Of a DNA stretch of 7,578 nt, positions 1 to 4,999 are shown in pieces; position 1 is the stretch's first letter, and every line of letters starts with the position of its first letter. The stretch is taken from assembly GCA_002333205.1 (NCBI GenBank), contig DDAD01000147.1, forward strand, positions 2,123 to 9,700, read 5' to 3'. The translations under genes and the position numbers were made by a program. This DNA is from Pedobacter sp. UBA2067. GTDB lineage: Bacteria; Bacteroidota; Bacteroidia; Sphingobacteriales; Sphingobacteriaceae. The notes beneath the pieces are model-generated. The model searched no databases. It saw nothing but the letters and a program-made list of their open reading frames with translations, and was not told the origin of the DNA.

Positions 1-9
1 GTCTAGCAA

Positions 10-17
10 TATCTTTG
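10..17 (+). promoter_or_regulatory. candidate Bacteroidota -7 promoter element (TATCTTTG)
   Basis: TATCTTTG fits the Bacteroidota -7 consensus TAnnTTTG exactly. It points toward the broken kinase at 137, which would give a 5' leader of more than 100 bases. The -33 element would lie outside the window, so it cannot be checked. An 8-base match with four fixed T/G positions occurs by chance fairly often in AT-rich DNA, so this is only a candidate. Confidence 0.3.
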
Positions 18-103
18 ATCAATTGAAATACAATCATGGAAATTACCAGAACTGACATTAGATTAACCTATTGAGATCTATATTTCCTAGCTTGCACCCT
101 TAC

Positions 104-139
104 GCGGCCTACGGGGATAAAACGCTTACTAGTGTTATG
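104..139 (+). repeat. conserved leader before kinase copy 1 (pairs with 1751-1786)
   Basis: The 36 bases ending at the ATG of copy 1 match the 36 bases ending at the ATG of copy 2. Shared blocks are GCGGCC, TACGGG, ATAA, CGCTTA and AGTGTTATG, separated by small compensating indels. The frame is interrupted by a stop just upstream in copy 2, so the conservation is not due to coding. It could be a 5' UTR or control element shared by the two paralogues, or simply residual homology from the duplication. It also supports ATG 137 and ATG 1784 as the true starts. Confidence 0.6.
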
Positions 140-1062
140 ACCAACCAGGCAGCAGCATCCTTTCTGGCATTAGCCGAAAATTCTAGTCGTGCTATGTTTT
201 CATTTGATATTGTATCGAATGATTTTATCTACAGAAATCCAGCTTTCAGCGATCTTGTCTCTCTCAAGCAAGACCTCCAGGTAAAGACAGCCCTTGAATC
301 ATTGATACACCCCGAAGATTTGCAGTTTGTTCGAAAGGCTTACAAAGAACTTCAGCGGGGCAGTAAAAGGGACCGCTTTGAGTTTCGTTTATTAACGCCT
401 GAAAAAGACATTAAAACGATCTGTCTGGACAGCTTTCATTATTCCCGGCGAAAAAGGACAAAAAGTAGTAGCAGGCATTCTTGAGGATGTTACTGCAGCA
501 AGAAATCATAATGACATTTTAAATAAATTTTCAAATAAGAAAAACTTGATTTCAAATATCCTCTCTCATGATTTGCTTGGACCCCTGGGAACCATTAAAA
601 ATCTATCTATCATTATCAAAAGGAAAACAATGGCGGCCGGTAGCAAAGAAATCGACCAATTTGTGAATTCCATTGAAAAAATGATCATGAACAGTATCAA
701 TATGATCCGCAAATTGTTAAATCAGGAGTTTTTAGAAAGTGCTGGCCATTAATAACCTTGTCTCTAATGCTATTAAGTTTACAAAGGATGACGGTATTAT
801 TGACATTTCCATCAAAGAAGATCATCATACTGTTCTGATTTCTGTCTCTGACATTGGTATAGGTATTCCGCAAGAGCATCATAATAGTTTATTTGATAAG
901 TTTACTCCGGCCGGAAGAACCGGTTTGCATGGAGAGGTTTCCAATGGACTGGGAATGTCAATCATAAAAACCATTATAGAATGGCATCATGGGCAGATAT
1001 GGTTTAAAAGTGAAGAAAATGTGGGTACAACTTTTTATATCAGTTTACCCGCCCCAAAGTAG
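137..1062 (+). pseudogene. broken PAS-domain sensor histidine kinase (paralogue of 1784-2869)
   Basis: This is a decayed copy of the intact kinase at 1784-2869. The first piece (137-484) encodes the PAS domain, with YRNPAF and LIHPED matching copy 2 motifs YRNQAF and LIHPED. Near 434-436 one extra T in AGCTTTC shifts the frame; the next frame continues as a PAS end (VVAGILEDVT), then NILSHDLLGPLG, the phospho-acceptor H-box. At about 741-745 the text jumps from QEFLESA straight to AINNLVSNAIKF. Copy 2 has 53 codons between these points, so about 158 bases are missing, covering the end of the dimerisation/linker region and the first strand of the ATPase domain; this shifts the frame again. The last piece keeps the N-box, a G1 box DIGIGI, LFDKF and G2 box NGLGMS. 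No transmembrane segment is visible. Two independent lesions make a working kinase unlikely. A start at TTG 71 is possible in frame, but the leader shared with copy 2 favours ATG 137. Confidence 0.88.
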
Positions 1063-1135
1063 GTGTTAGTTTACATCGTTAGCCGCGTCTAATTTCACCA
1101 AAGGTGTGACTTGCTAATGAGTATTGAGCTCCAGC

Positions 1136-1381
1136 CTATTTAAGCAAGTCATCCAGAAAAATCATGTCCAGATACCTTTTTGGCAAAATCACACTCGATG
1201 AGAAGGTGGTGGTATCAAGCAAATTCTCGTTTATATCATAGAAGGCCTCAACAAAGAATTCGTCAACTAAAAAAAGGATGGCGAGCACATCATGATTCAT
1301 TGCTATAAAAACACTAGTTGACAAAACCTCGACTTTATCGTACTCAGATAAAGCTGTAAATTCAAAATCAGTCATATACAT
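1136..1381 (-). CDS. small hypothetical protein, 81 aa
   Basis: An 81-residue acidic protein, without signal peptide or clear membrane segment. Its layout is a start like MTDFEFTALSEYDKVEVL, then a hydrophobic strand-like stretch (VLAILFLVDEFFVEAFYDI), then a C-terminal YLDMIFLDDLL. This resembles a family of short hypothetical proteins that I recall as common in Sphingobacteriaceae and Chitinophagaceae, with a LP.xEQ.E.L-type start, a centre of FYVEVFY type and an L..Y/I..L end. No function is known to me. The gene lies alone between two plus-strand kinases. Starts at codon 1 (1381) or codon 3 (MYM, 1375) are both possible and no ribosome binding site separates them. It could be a chance ORF, but the family resemblance argues for a real gene. 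Confidence 0.65.
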   Translation of the reverse strand: MYMTDFEFTALSEYDKVEVLSTSVFIAMNHDVLAILFLVDEFFVEAFYDINENLLDTTTFSSSVILPKRYLDMIFLDDLLK

Positions 1382-1551
1382 TTAATCTGGACGTGATTAG
1401 TTCCTTATTCGAACATCTGCCTAATCAGAAGTACTTGAGTTGTATGTGCCGGTTAAAACACATAATACATCTTGCAAGGTATTGTAATAGAGGTTTTTAG
1501 ACAAGCGTGTATGTTCCTGTTTTAAGTATTCTAGATACGCTTTAACGGGCA

Positions 1552-1579
1552 AATATTGAAGTAGTTTTACTTCAGTATT
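1552..1579. repeat. 12-bp inverted repeat with 4-base loop
   Basis: AATATTGAAGTA and TACTTCAGTATT face each other across the loop GTTT. Eleven Watson-Crick pairs and one G-T pair form. No T-run follows on either strand and no gene ends nearby, so an intrinsic terminator is unlikely. A protein-binding palindrome or a small RNA hairpin upstream of kinase copy 2 are the open possibilities. Confidence 0.55.
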
Positions 1580-1677
1580 AATTGCGATCTATTGAGCCTA
1601 TTACCTGAAGGTAGCATATCCAAGTGCGGTAGGTAATGCCGTTTCAGTTGTTGACCTTAAAAGTCCAATAATCAGAT

Positions 1678-1698
1678 AAATACCTTCGGTAAATACCT
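1678..1698 (+). repeat. direct repeat AAATACCT, 13-base period
   Basis: Two exact 8-base copies, AAATACCT at 1678-1685 and 1691-1698, lie about 90 bases before the start of kinase copy 2. A related TACCTGAA occurs at 1602-1609 and 1694-1701. Repeats in tandem upstream of a gene can be regulator binding sites, but these are short and the DNA is AT-rich. Confidence 0.3.
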
Positions 1699-1750
1699 GA
1701 ACTTACCATCTGTTAAGTCAAAAAATTAAAAATTCATACCTTGTTTACAT

Positions 1751-1786
1751 GCGGCCCTACGGGATAACAGCGCTTAAAGTGTTATG
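1751..1786 (+). repeat. conserved leader before kinase copy 2 (pairs with 104-139)
   Basis: Second copy of the 36-base leader described at 104-139, ending exactly at the ATG of the intact kinase. A TAA stop at 1775-1777, in frame with that gene, shows that it is not part of the coding region. Small indels (GGCCT versus GGCCCT, ACGGGG versus ACGGG) cancel out so that total length is kept. Confidence 0.6.
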
Positions 1787-2869
1787 GAGAATGAGGCTGC
1801 AACATACTGTCTTGAGTTAGCTGAACTTTCAGGGCTGGAAATCTTTTCTTTTGATGTTGAACTAAGTCAATTTATTTATCGAAATCAGGCTTTCAAAGAA
1901 CACTTATTCTTTGCGGGTGATACGCTTTTAAAGGATGACTTAGAAGCATTGATCCACCCTGAAGATTTCGGCCTTGTAAATGACAGTTATGAAGAACTTC
2001 TTCATGGAAAAAGGAAAAAGTTAGAGTTTCGAGTATTGATGCCTGATCAAACAATTAGGACGATTCGCTTAGAGGCTTTTTTAATTTCTAATCATGCAAG
2101 GGCGCAGGTAATTTCTGGTATTATAGAAGATATCACCGCTTTTAAGGAACATAATGATACGCTGAATAAATTTTCGAATAAAAAGAATTCCCTTTTAAAC
2201 ATTCTTTCTCATGATCTTTTAGCCCCATTAGGCAGTATCCAGAATCTATCGACTTTAATTCAGAAAAAAACGCATAATTCTGAGAACATAGACCTACACC
2301 GGTTTGTAAATGCTATCGAAAAAATCAGCAGGCGCAGTATCGAATTAATTCGTAGTTTACTTTCTCAGGAATTTATCGAAAGTGCTGCTGCAGAACTTGT
2401 ATTAAGGCGCACTAACCTTGTTGTACCACTAAGAGATTGTGTCGAGCAGTACAAAGCTTCCGAAGAAATAACTAAAAGGACGTTCAACTTGTTAGCAGCT
2501 AACGAGACAATAATGGCGGATATAGATGAAACAAAGTTCATACAGGCTATAAACAACCTTGTTTCCAATGCTATTAAATTCACTCAGCAGGACGGAACTA
2601 TTGAAATTTCAATAAAGGAGGAGCTGGATCATGTTCTGATAACTGTATCCGATAACGGCATTGGCATCCCCGAAAAACATCATGAGCTCTTGTTTGATAA
2701 GTTTACAAGCGCCAGAAGAAGAGGCTTGCGTGGGGAATCTTCACATGGACTTGGAATGTCCATCATAAAAACCATTGTAGAATGGCATCATGGCGAAATA
2801 ACCTTTAAAAGCAAGGAAAATGAAGGCACAACCTTTTATCTCAAATTACCGTGTCCAGCAGAAAACTGA
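1784..2869 (+). CDS. soluble PAS sensor histidine kinase, 361 aa
   Basis: A cytosolic sensor kinase that should autophosphorylate on histidine and pass the phosphate to a receiver domain. Layout: one PAS domain at about 14-120 (FIYRNQAF, ALIHPED, and the closing VISGIIEDIT), the HisKA dimerisation domain with H-box SHDLLAPLG (phospho-acceptor His143), and a HATPase_c domain. ATP-site motifs are complete: N-box INNLVSNAIKF (Asn262 for magnesium), G1 box DNGIGI at 290-295, LFDKF at 303-307 and G2 box HGLGMS at 321-326. There is no signal peptide and no membrane segment, so the signal must be intracellular; its nature cannot be read from the sequence. No receiver gene is adjacent, so it is an orphan kinase; the nearest intact receiver is the stand-alone one at 4103-4480. 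An in-frame TAA at 1775-1777 fixes the start near ATG 1784, although no Shine-Dalgarno sequence is seen. Confidence 0.93.
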   Translation: MENEAATYCLELAELSGLEIFSFDVELSQFIYRNQAFKEHLFFAGDTLLKDDLEALIHPEDFGLVNDSYEELLHGKRKKLEFRVLMPDQTIRTIRLEAFLISNHARAQVISGIIEDITAFKEHNDTLNKFSNKKNSLLNILSHDLLAPLGSIQNLSTLIQKKTHNSENIDLHRFVNAIEKISRRSIELIRSLLSQEFIESAAAELVLRRTNLVVPLRDCVEQYKASEEITKRTFNLLAANETIMADIDETKFIQAINNLVSNAIKFTQQDGTIEISIKEELDHVLITVSDNGIGIPEKHHELLFDKFTSARRRGLRGESSHGLGMSIIKTIVEWHHGEITFKSKENEGTTFYLKLPCPAEN

Positions 2870-3173
2870 CATCTAAAGGATTATAAGCGTTGTACTCTTA
2901 CAAACGAGTTTTTTATTTTATGGGTTGTTCCGGAATTTATAGCATTTCTAATCGAAGATCTGGATGCTTGTGATCGGTCATCATTTTGCAGAAATCTACT
3001 TTACTTGTGTAAGACATGTCCAATGTTGTTGAATTTATAGATCCTTTCCAAAAAGGCTACTTTAATTATCCCAGTTACAACATTAGCTACTGGTATCATG
3101 TTTAACTTATTTTCAAACCAGTCCAGTTTATAAATGATAAGCGCGCTAACTTAAACATAGCGGTAGTAACTAG
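2870..3173. other. convergent intergenic region
   Basis: This 304-base region separates the kinase from the convergent HD-domain gene. It holds the probable terminator of the kinase at its left end and half of a 14-base palindrome at its right end. A 32-codon frame on the minus strand (3001-3099) has no recognisable features. I see nothing else. Confidence 0.6.
2888..2920 (+). terminator. probable intrinsic terminator of kinase copy 2
   Basis: Nineteen bases after the kinase stop codon, CGTTGTA (2888-2894) pairs with TACAAACG (2899-2906) across a four-base loop, with one bulged A. A T-rich tract (GAGTTTTTTATTTTA) follows at once. The stem is short and weak, but the position just after the gene and the T-run fit an intrinsic terminator. 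Confidence 0.5.
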
Positions 3174-3178
3174 TTACT
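3165..3178. repeat. perfect 14-base palindrome over the HD gene stop codon
   Basis: AGTAACTAGTTACT equals its own reverse complement. It covers the TAA stop (3174-3176 on the minus strand) of the HD-domain gene and is followed by TTTTT on the plus strand. It could be part of a weak bidirectional termination signal between the convergent genes. As a hairpin it gives only five pairs with a four-base loop. Confidence 0.35.
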
Positions 3179-3764
3179 TTTTAAGAATTCCTTTTTCAAC
3201 GCTTTCATTTAATAGGTTTTCCGCATATTTCCAGATAGAACTTGATCCCCGTTCGATGGCTTTTTTCTTATTGTATACCTTGTCATAGTTCACATTGAAT
3301 TCAGCCCATGTTCCGCCATTATTAGAGGTGTTTTGCAAAAGTGGCTCAAACCGGTCCATAGATCTTGCAAATTTTGCCTCCTCAGTTATACCGTTTTCGA
3401 ACTCTAACCAAATCTCTATTAGTTCATTGGCCTGATCGGACGGTAGAAGACCAAAAATACGTTTTGCCCCTAAAAGCTCTTCTTCTGTATTATCATGGCT
3501 TTTCCCGGTATCATAAATGAATGTATCACCGGCATCGATCTCAACAATGTCATGAATCAATACCATTTTTAATACTTTAAGCACATCGATCGGACTATTT
3601 GCATGTTCTGCTAAGATAATGGTCATCATAGCAAGATGCCAGCTGTGCTCTGCATCATTCTCGCATCTGTCACTGTTAAACAACTTAGTTTTGCGCTGGA
3701 TATATTTTAGTTTATCAATTTCAATGATGAACGCTATCTGCTGTAATAGTTTACTAAACTCCAT
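3174..3764 (-). CDS. HD-domain phosphohydrolase, YfbR/HDDC2-like, 196 aa
   Basis: A soluble metal-dependent phosphohydrolase of the HD superfamily, HD_3 type. Characterised relatives (E. coli YfbR, human HDDC2) remove phosphate from deoxynucleoside 5'-monophosphates, so a role in nucleotide turnover is a reasonable inference, but the substrate is not proven here. Visible family residues: AEHSWHLA with His40 (and His43), the HD pair His71-Asp72 in LIHDIVEIDAGDT with Glu75 and Asp80, and Asp137 in ARSMDRFEPLL. Arg24 may match the substrate-contact arginine of YfbR. The length of 196 residues is normal for the family. It is transcribed alone, convergent with the kinase and divergent from the receiver gene at 4103. 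The start at 3764 sits 22 bases from a good -7 box and has no Shine-Dalgarno sequence, as is usual in Bacteroidota. The link to the signalling genes is probably only positional. Confidence 0.88.
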   Translation of the reverse strand: MEFSKLLQQIAFIIEIDKLKYIQRKTKLFNSDRCENDAEHSWHLAMMTIILAEHANSPIDVLKVLKMVLIHDIVEIDAGDTFIYDTGKSHDNTEEELLGAKRIFGLLPSDQANELIEIWLEFENGITEEAKFARSMDRFEPLLQNTSNNGGTWAEFNVNYDKVYNKKKAIERGSSSIWKYAENLLNESVEKGILKK

Positions 3765-3786
3765 CTTAAATAAATAGTAAGTATGA

Positions 3787-3794
3787 CAAAGATA
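3787..3794 (-). promoter_or_regulatory. -7 promoter element of the HD-domain gene (TATCTTTG)
   Basis: On the minus strand TATCTTTG fits the Bacteroidota -7 consensus TAnnTTTG. It is 22 bases before the ATG at 3764, which would leave a short leader of some 15-20 bases. A clear -33 TTTG is not visible at the expected distance, so the element is only partly supported. Confidence 0.5.
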
Positions 3795-3840
3795 TATTAG
3801 AAAGCCTTAAATATAGCATCCGAACCTATTGATAAACAAC

Positions 3841-3868
3841 GCATCAGAACCTTGTTCACAGGTTATGC
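3841..3868. repeat. interrupted hairpin in the divergent intergenic region
   Basis: GCAT (3841-3844) pairs with ATGC (3865-3868), and AACCT (3848-3852) pairs with AGGTT (3860-3864). A CAG bulge separates the two stems on the left arm and the loop is TGTTCAC. Nine pairs in total. It may be an operator or RNA structure; no T-run follows. Confidence 0.4.
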
Positions 3869-3894
3869 AATGGTAAGACTGAGAGGTACATAGA

Positions 3895-3921
3895 TTTCTT
3901 GCAGATTCGAAAATCAAGAAA
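3895..3921. repeat. 7-bp inverted repeat TTTCTTG/CAAGAAA
   Basis: TTTCTTG at 3895-3901 is the exact reverse complement of CAAGAAA at 3915-3921, spaced by 13 bases. The arm centres are about 20 bases (two helix turns) apart, which would suit a dimeric regulator, but a 7-bp repeat can arise by chance. Confidence 0.3.
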
Positions 3922-3944
3922 GTAAAGGCTATGAAATCAGGTAA

Positions 3945-3968
3945 ATAGATAATAATGCAGCTATCTAT
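3945..3968. repeat. 7-bp inverted repeat ATAGATA/TATCTAT overlapping a promoter candidate
   Basis: ATAGATA (3945-3951) is the exact reverse complement of TATCTAT (3962-3968), with ten bases between. The right arm touches the -7 candidate TAACTTTG, so a bound protein would cover the promoter. This is the best placed operator candidate for the receiver gene at 4103. Confidence 0.4.
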
Positions 3969-3975
3969 AACTTTG
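3968..3975 (+). promoter_or_regulatory. candidate -7 promoter element of the receiver gene (TAACTTTG)
   Basis: TAACTTTG fits TAnnTTTG. It lies 127 bases before the ATG at 4103, so the leader would be long. No TTG is seen at the usual -33 spacing. Judged only as a candidate. Confidence 0.35.
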
Positions 3976-4102
3976 TTTTGTTAACTAGAGCGTTTCAAAG
4001 GATCATTAATAGATAAAGTAGTTTTTGTGATTTATCTTGTAAGTTCGCGGCTGGAAAAACTCTCGTTTCAAAAAAGTCGTATATAGTTATGTATAAAACA
4101 TT

Positions 4103-4480
4103 ATGAGTATGAATGGGCGCGTACAAGTTGTGGAAGATGATGAAGATATCAGGTATGTTGTAGCATACCTGTTAGAAGATGCTAATTATACCGTGGAAAC
4201 TTTTGAAAATGCTAGCGCATTCCATAAACGGACAAGAAAAGAAAATGTTGATCTTATCATATTAGATGTTAGGTTACCCGATGGTAATGGGATAGATATC
4301 AGTAAAGTCATTAAAAATGATGCTAATACTTCCAAAATTCCGGTTATCATTATGTCGGCCCATGCGCAAGGAGATGTTGCTCTTAATCAGGGCAAAGCTA
4401 ATGCCTTTATACAAAAACCCTTTGATCTGGATTTTTTTGTCTCAAAAGTTTTAGATGTGATGAGTCAACAAGCAAAATAA
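4103..4480 (+). CDS. single-domain response regulator (receiver only), 125 aa
   Basis: A stand-alone CheY-like receiver that accepts phosphate from a histidine kinase and has no output domain. All key residues are present: acidic pocket Glu11-Asp12-Asp13 in VVEDDED, phospho-acceptor Asp55 in LIILDVRLPDG, Ser85 in VIIMSAH and Lys105 in IQKPFD. The length of 125 residues is exactly one receiver fold. It is soluble. Start at ATG 4103; ATG at codon 3 (4109) is an alternative and neither has a Shine-Dalgarno sequence. It precedes, in the same direction, a decayed second receiver and a large kinase, but a 178-base gap with inverted repeats makes a tight operon uncertain. Likely job: phosphorelay intermediate, phosphate sink or protein-interaction switch. 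The large kinase at 4989 is the natural partner by position; the kinase at 1784 is another option. Confidence 0.92.
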   Translation: MSMNGRVQVVEDDEDIRYVVAYLLEDANYTVETFENASAFHKRTRKENVDLIILDVRLPDGNGIDISKVIKNDANTSKIPVIIMSAHAQGDVALNQGKANAFIQKPFDLDFFVSKVLDVMSQQAK

Positions 4481-4529
4481 TACACCTTGGTAAGCTATAG
4501 AAAACATTCAAAGTTAATCCCAGATTCAG

Positions 4530-4592
4530 CTATTCTTTCAGCTTAAGAGCAATCAAAGAATAGTCAAATACAACATTTAGCCTAAGCTGAAA
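4530..4592. repeat. two overlapping inverted repeats between the receiver genes
   Basis: CTATTCTTT (4530-4538) is the exact reverse complement of AAAGAATAG (4555-4563). TTTCAGCTTA (4536-4545) is the exact reverse complement of TAAGCTGAAA (4583-4592). The left arms share 4536-4538, so in RNA the two stems would compete at their ends. Such an arrangement can act as a switch in a leader, but no T-run follows, so a standard attenuator is not seen. Confidence 0.45.
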
Positions 4593-4657
4593 TGCCAATT
4601 TTAACAAACAAAACTTTCTTGCAGGGAGTTTTACTTTAACGATGCTGAATTTTCAAG

Positions 4658-4999
4658 TTGTTTACTGCTGATTTTTTAATGAACGATCTTATTTGTGTTC
4701 TTGAAGAATTTAACAATATGATACCTGGGCTAAAGCCAGTGCTTTTCTTACTCGATGTTATCCTTCCAGATGGTGACGGACTTGAAATTTGCCAGCACCT
4801 TAAAACAGATTCACTTACCGCCCATGGTCCAGTTCTGATAATGTCCGCCAATTTTCAGGTAGAGAAAATGAAAGAATGGACTTATGCGGATGATTGTATT
4901 GCAAAGCCATTTGACATTGATGATCTGCAAAACAGGATCGCTAAACTTATTGAACCTAAAGACAACTACTTTGCACTAAAATTTAAGCATGAATCATAA
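4658..4999 (+). CDS. receiver-domain protein with decayed 5' end, probably a pseudogene remnant
   Basis: The open frame gives 113 residues of a CheY-like receiver from the second strand onward: phospho-acceptor Asp33 in LLDVILPDGDG, Ser63 in VLIMSAN and Lys83 in IAKPFD are present. The first strand and helix with the acidic metal-binding pair are missing. Reading the same frame further up from ATG 4592 gives MPILTNKTFLQGVLL, then TAA (4637), two codons, TGA (4646) and a smooth join into the receiver. Two nonsense changes in an ancestral gene of about 135 codons would explain this, though even that text lacks an acidic pair. Starts now possible are TTG 4658 or ATG 4679. Without the acidic pocket, magnesium-dependent phosphorylation should fail. 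The 3' end overlaps the kinase start by 11 bases (4989-4999), a sign of former or present translational coupling. Sequencing error is an alternative explanation. Confidence 0.7.
   Translation: MFTADFLMNDLICVLEEFNNMIPGLKPVLFLLDVILPDGDGLEICQHLKTDSLTAHGPVLIMSANFQVEKMKEWTYADDCIAKPFDIDDLQNRIAKLIEPKDNYFALKFKHES

Larger units (their letters stand above)
1382..1783. other. non-coding stretch between small ORF and kinase copy 2
   Basis: I see no convincing coding frame in these 402 bases. They hold a 12-bp hairpin (1552-1579), a 7-bp inverted repeat ATTACCT/AGGTAAT (1600-1606 and 1631-1637), a direct repeat AAATACCT (1678-1685 and 1691-1698), a second pair TACCTGAA (1602-1609 and 1694-1701) and the conserved leader ending at the ATG of copy 2. 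The promoter for copy 2 should be here, but no exact TAnnTTTG box is present; TACCTTG just before the leader is one T short. Confidence 0.6.
3765..4102. other. divergent intergenic region with three inverted repeats
   Basis: This 338-base region lies between the starts of the HD-domain gene (minus) and the receiver gene (plus). It has no convincing coding frame. It holds a minus-strand -7 box (3787-3794), a hairpin at 3841-3868, an inverted repeat at 3895-3921, an inverted repeat at 3945-3968 and a plus-strand -7 candidate (3968-3975). From 3976 to 4102 I see only AT-rich leader sequence. Confidence 0.6.

Noticed and set aside
36..74. A 12-residue open frame (MEITRTDIRLTY) behind the candidate promoter at 10-17, as a leader peptide gene
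   Set aside because: It is very short, has no ribosome binding site and no attenuator-like structure behind it.
104..125. CCTACGGG in the kinase leader looks like the conserved 16S rRNA segment CCTACGGG
   Set aside because: Only eight bases match, the flanks differ from rRNA, and both copies sit directly before a kinase ATG.
739..1062. Separate small ATPase-domain protein starting at GTG 739
   Set aside because: Alignment to the intact paralogue shows that it is the 3' fragment of a broken kinase, with the GTG created at the deletion junction.
1092..1111. CACC-AAA-GGTG as a terminator for kinase copy 1 or the small ORF
   Set aside because: Only four base pairs and no T-run on either strand.
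1749..1820. Alternative frame from ATG 1749 (MRPYGITALKVL) as a small leader ORF shared by both kinase copies
   Set aside because: Copy 1 has ACG in place of ATG and the frame is not kept apart from compensating indels; coding conservation is not supported.
3001..3099. Minus-strand 32-codon frame starting MIPVANVVTGIIK
   Set aside because: Too short, no recognisable family, no promoter or ribosome binding site, and it sits in a convergent intergenic region.
4636..4851. Minus-strand frame of 71 codons opposite the second receiver
   Set aside because: It is a shadow of the receiver gene, with a composition typical of reverse-strand reading.
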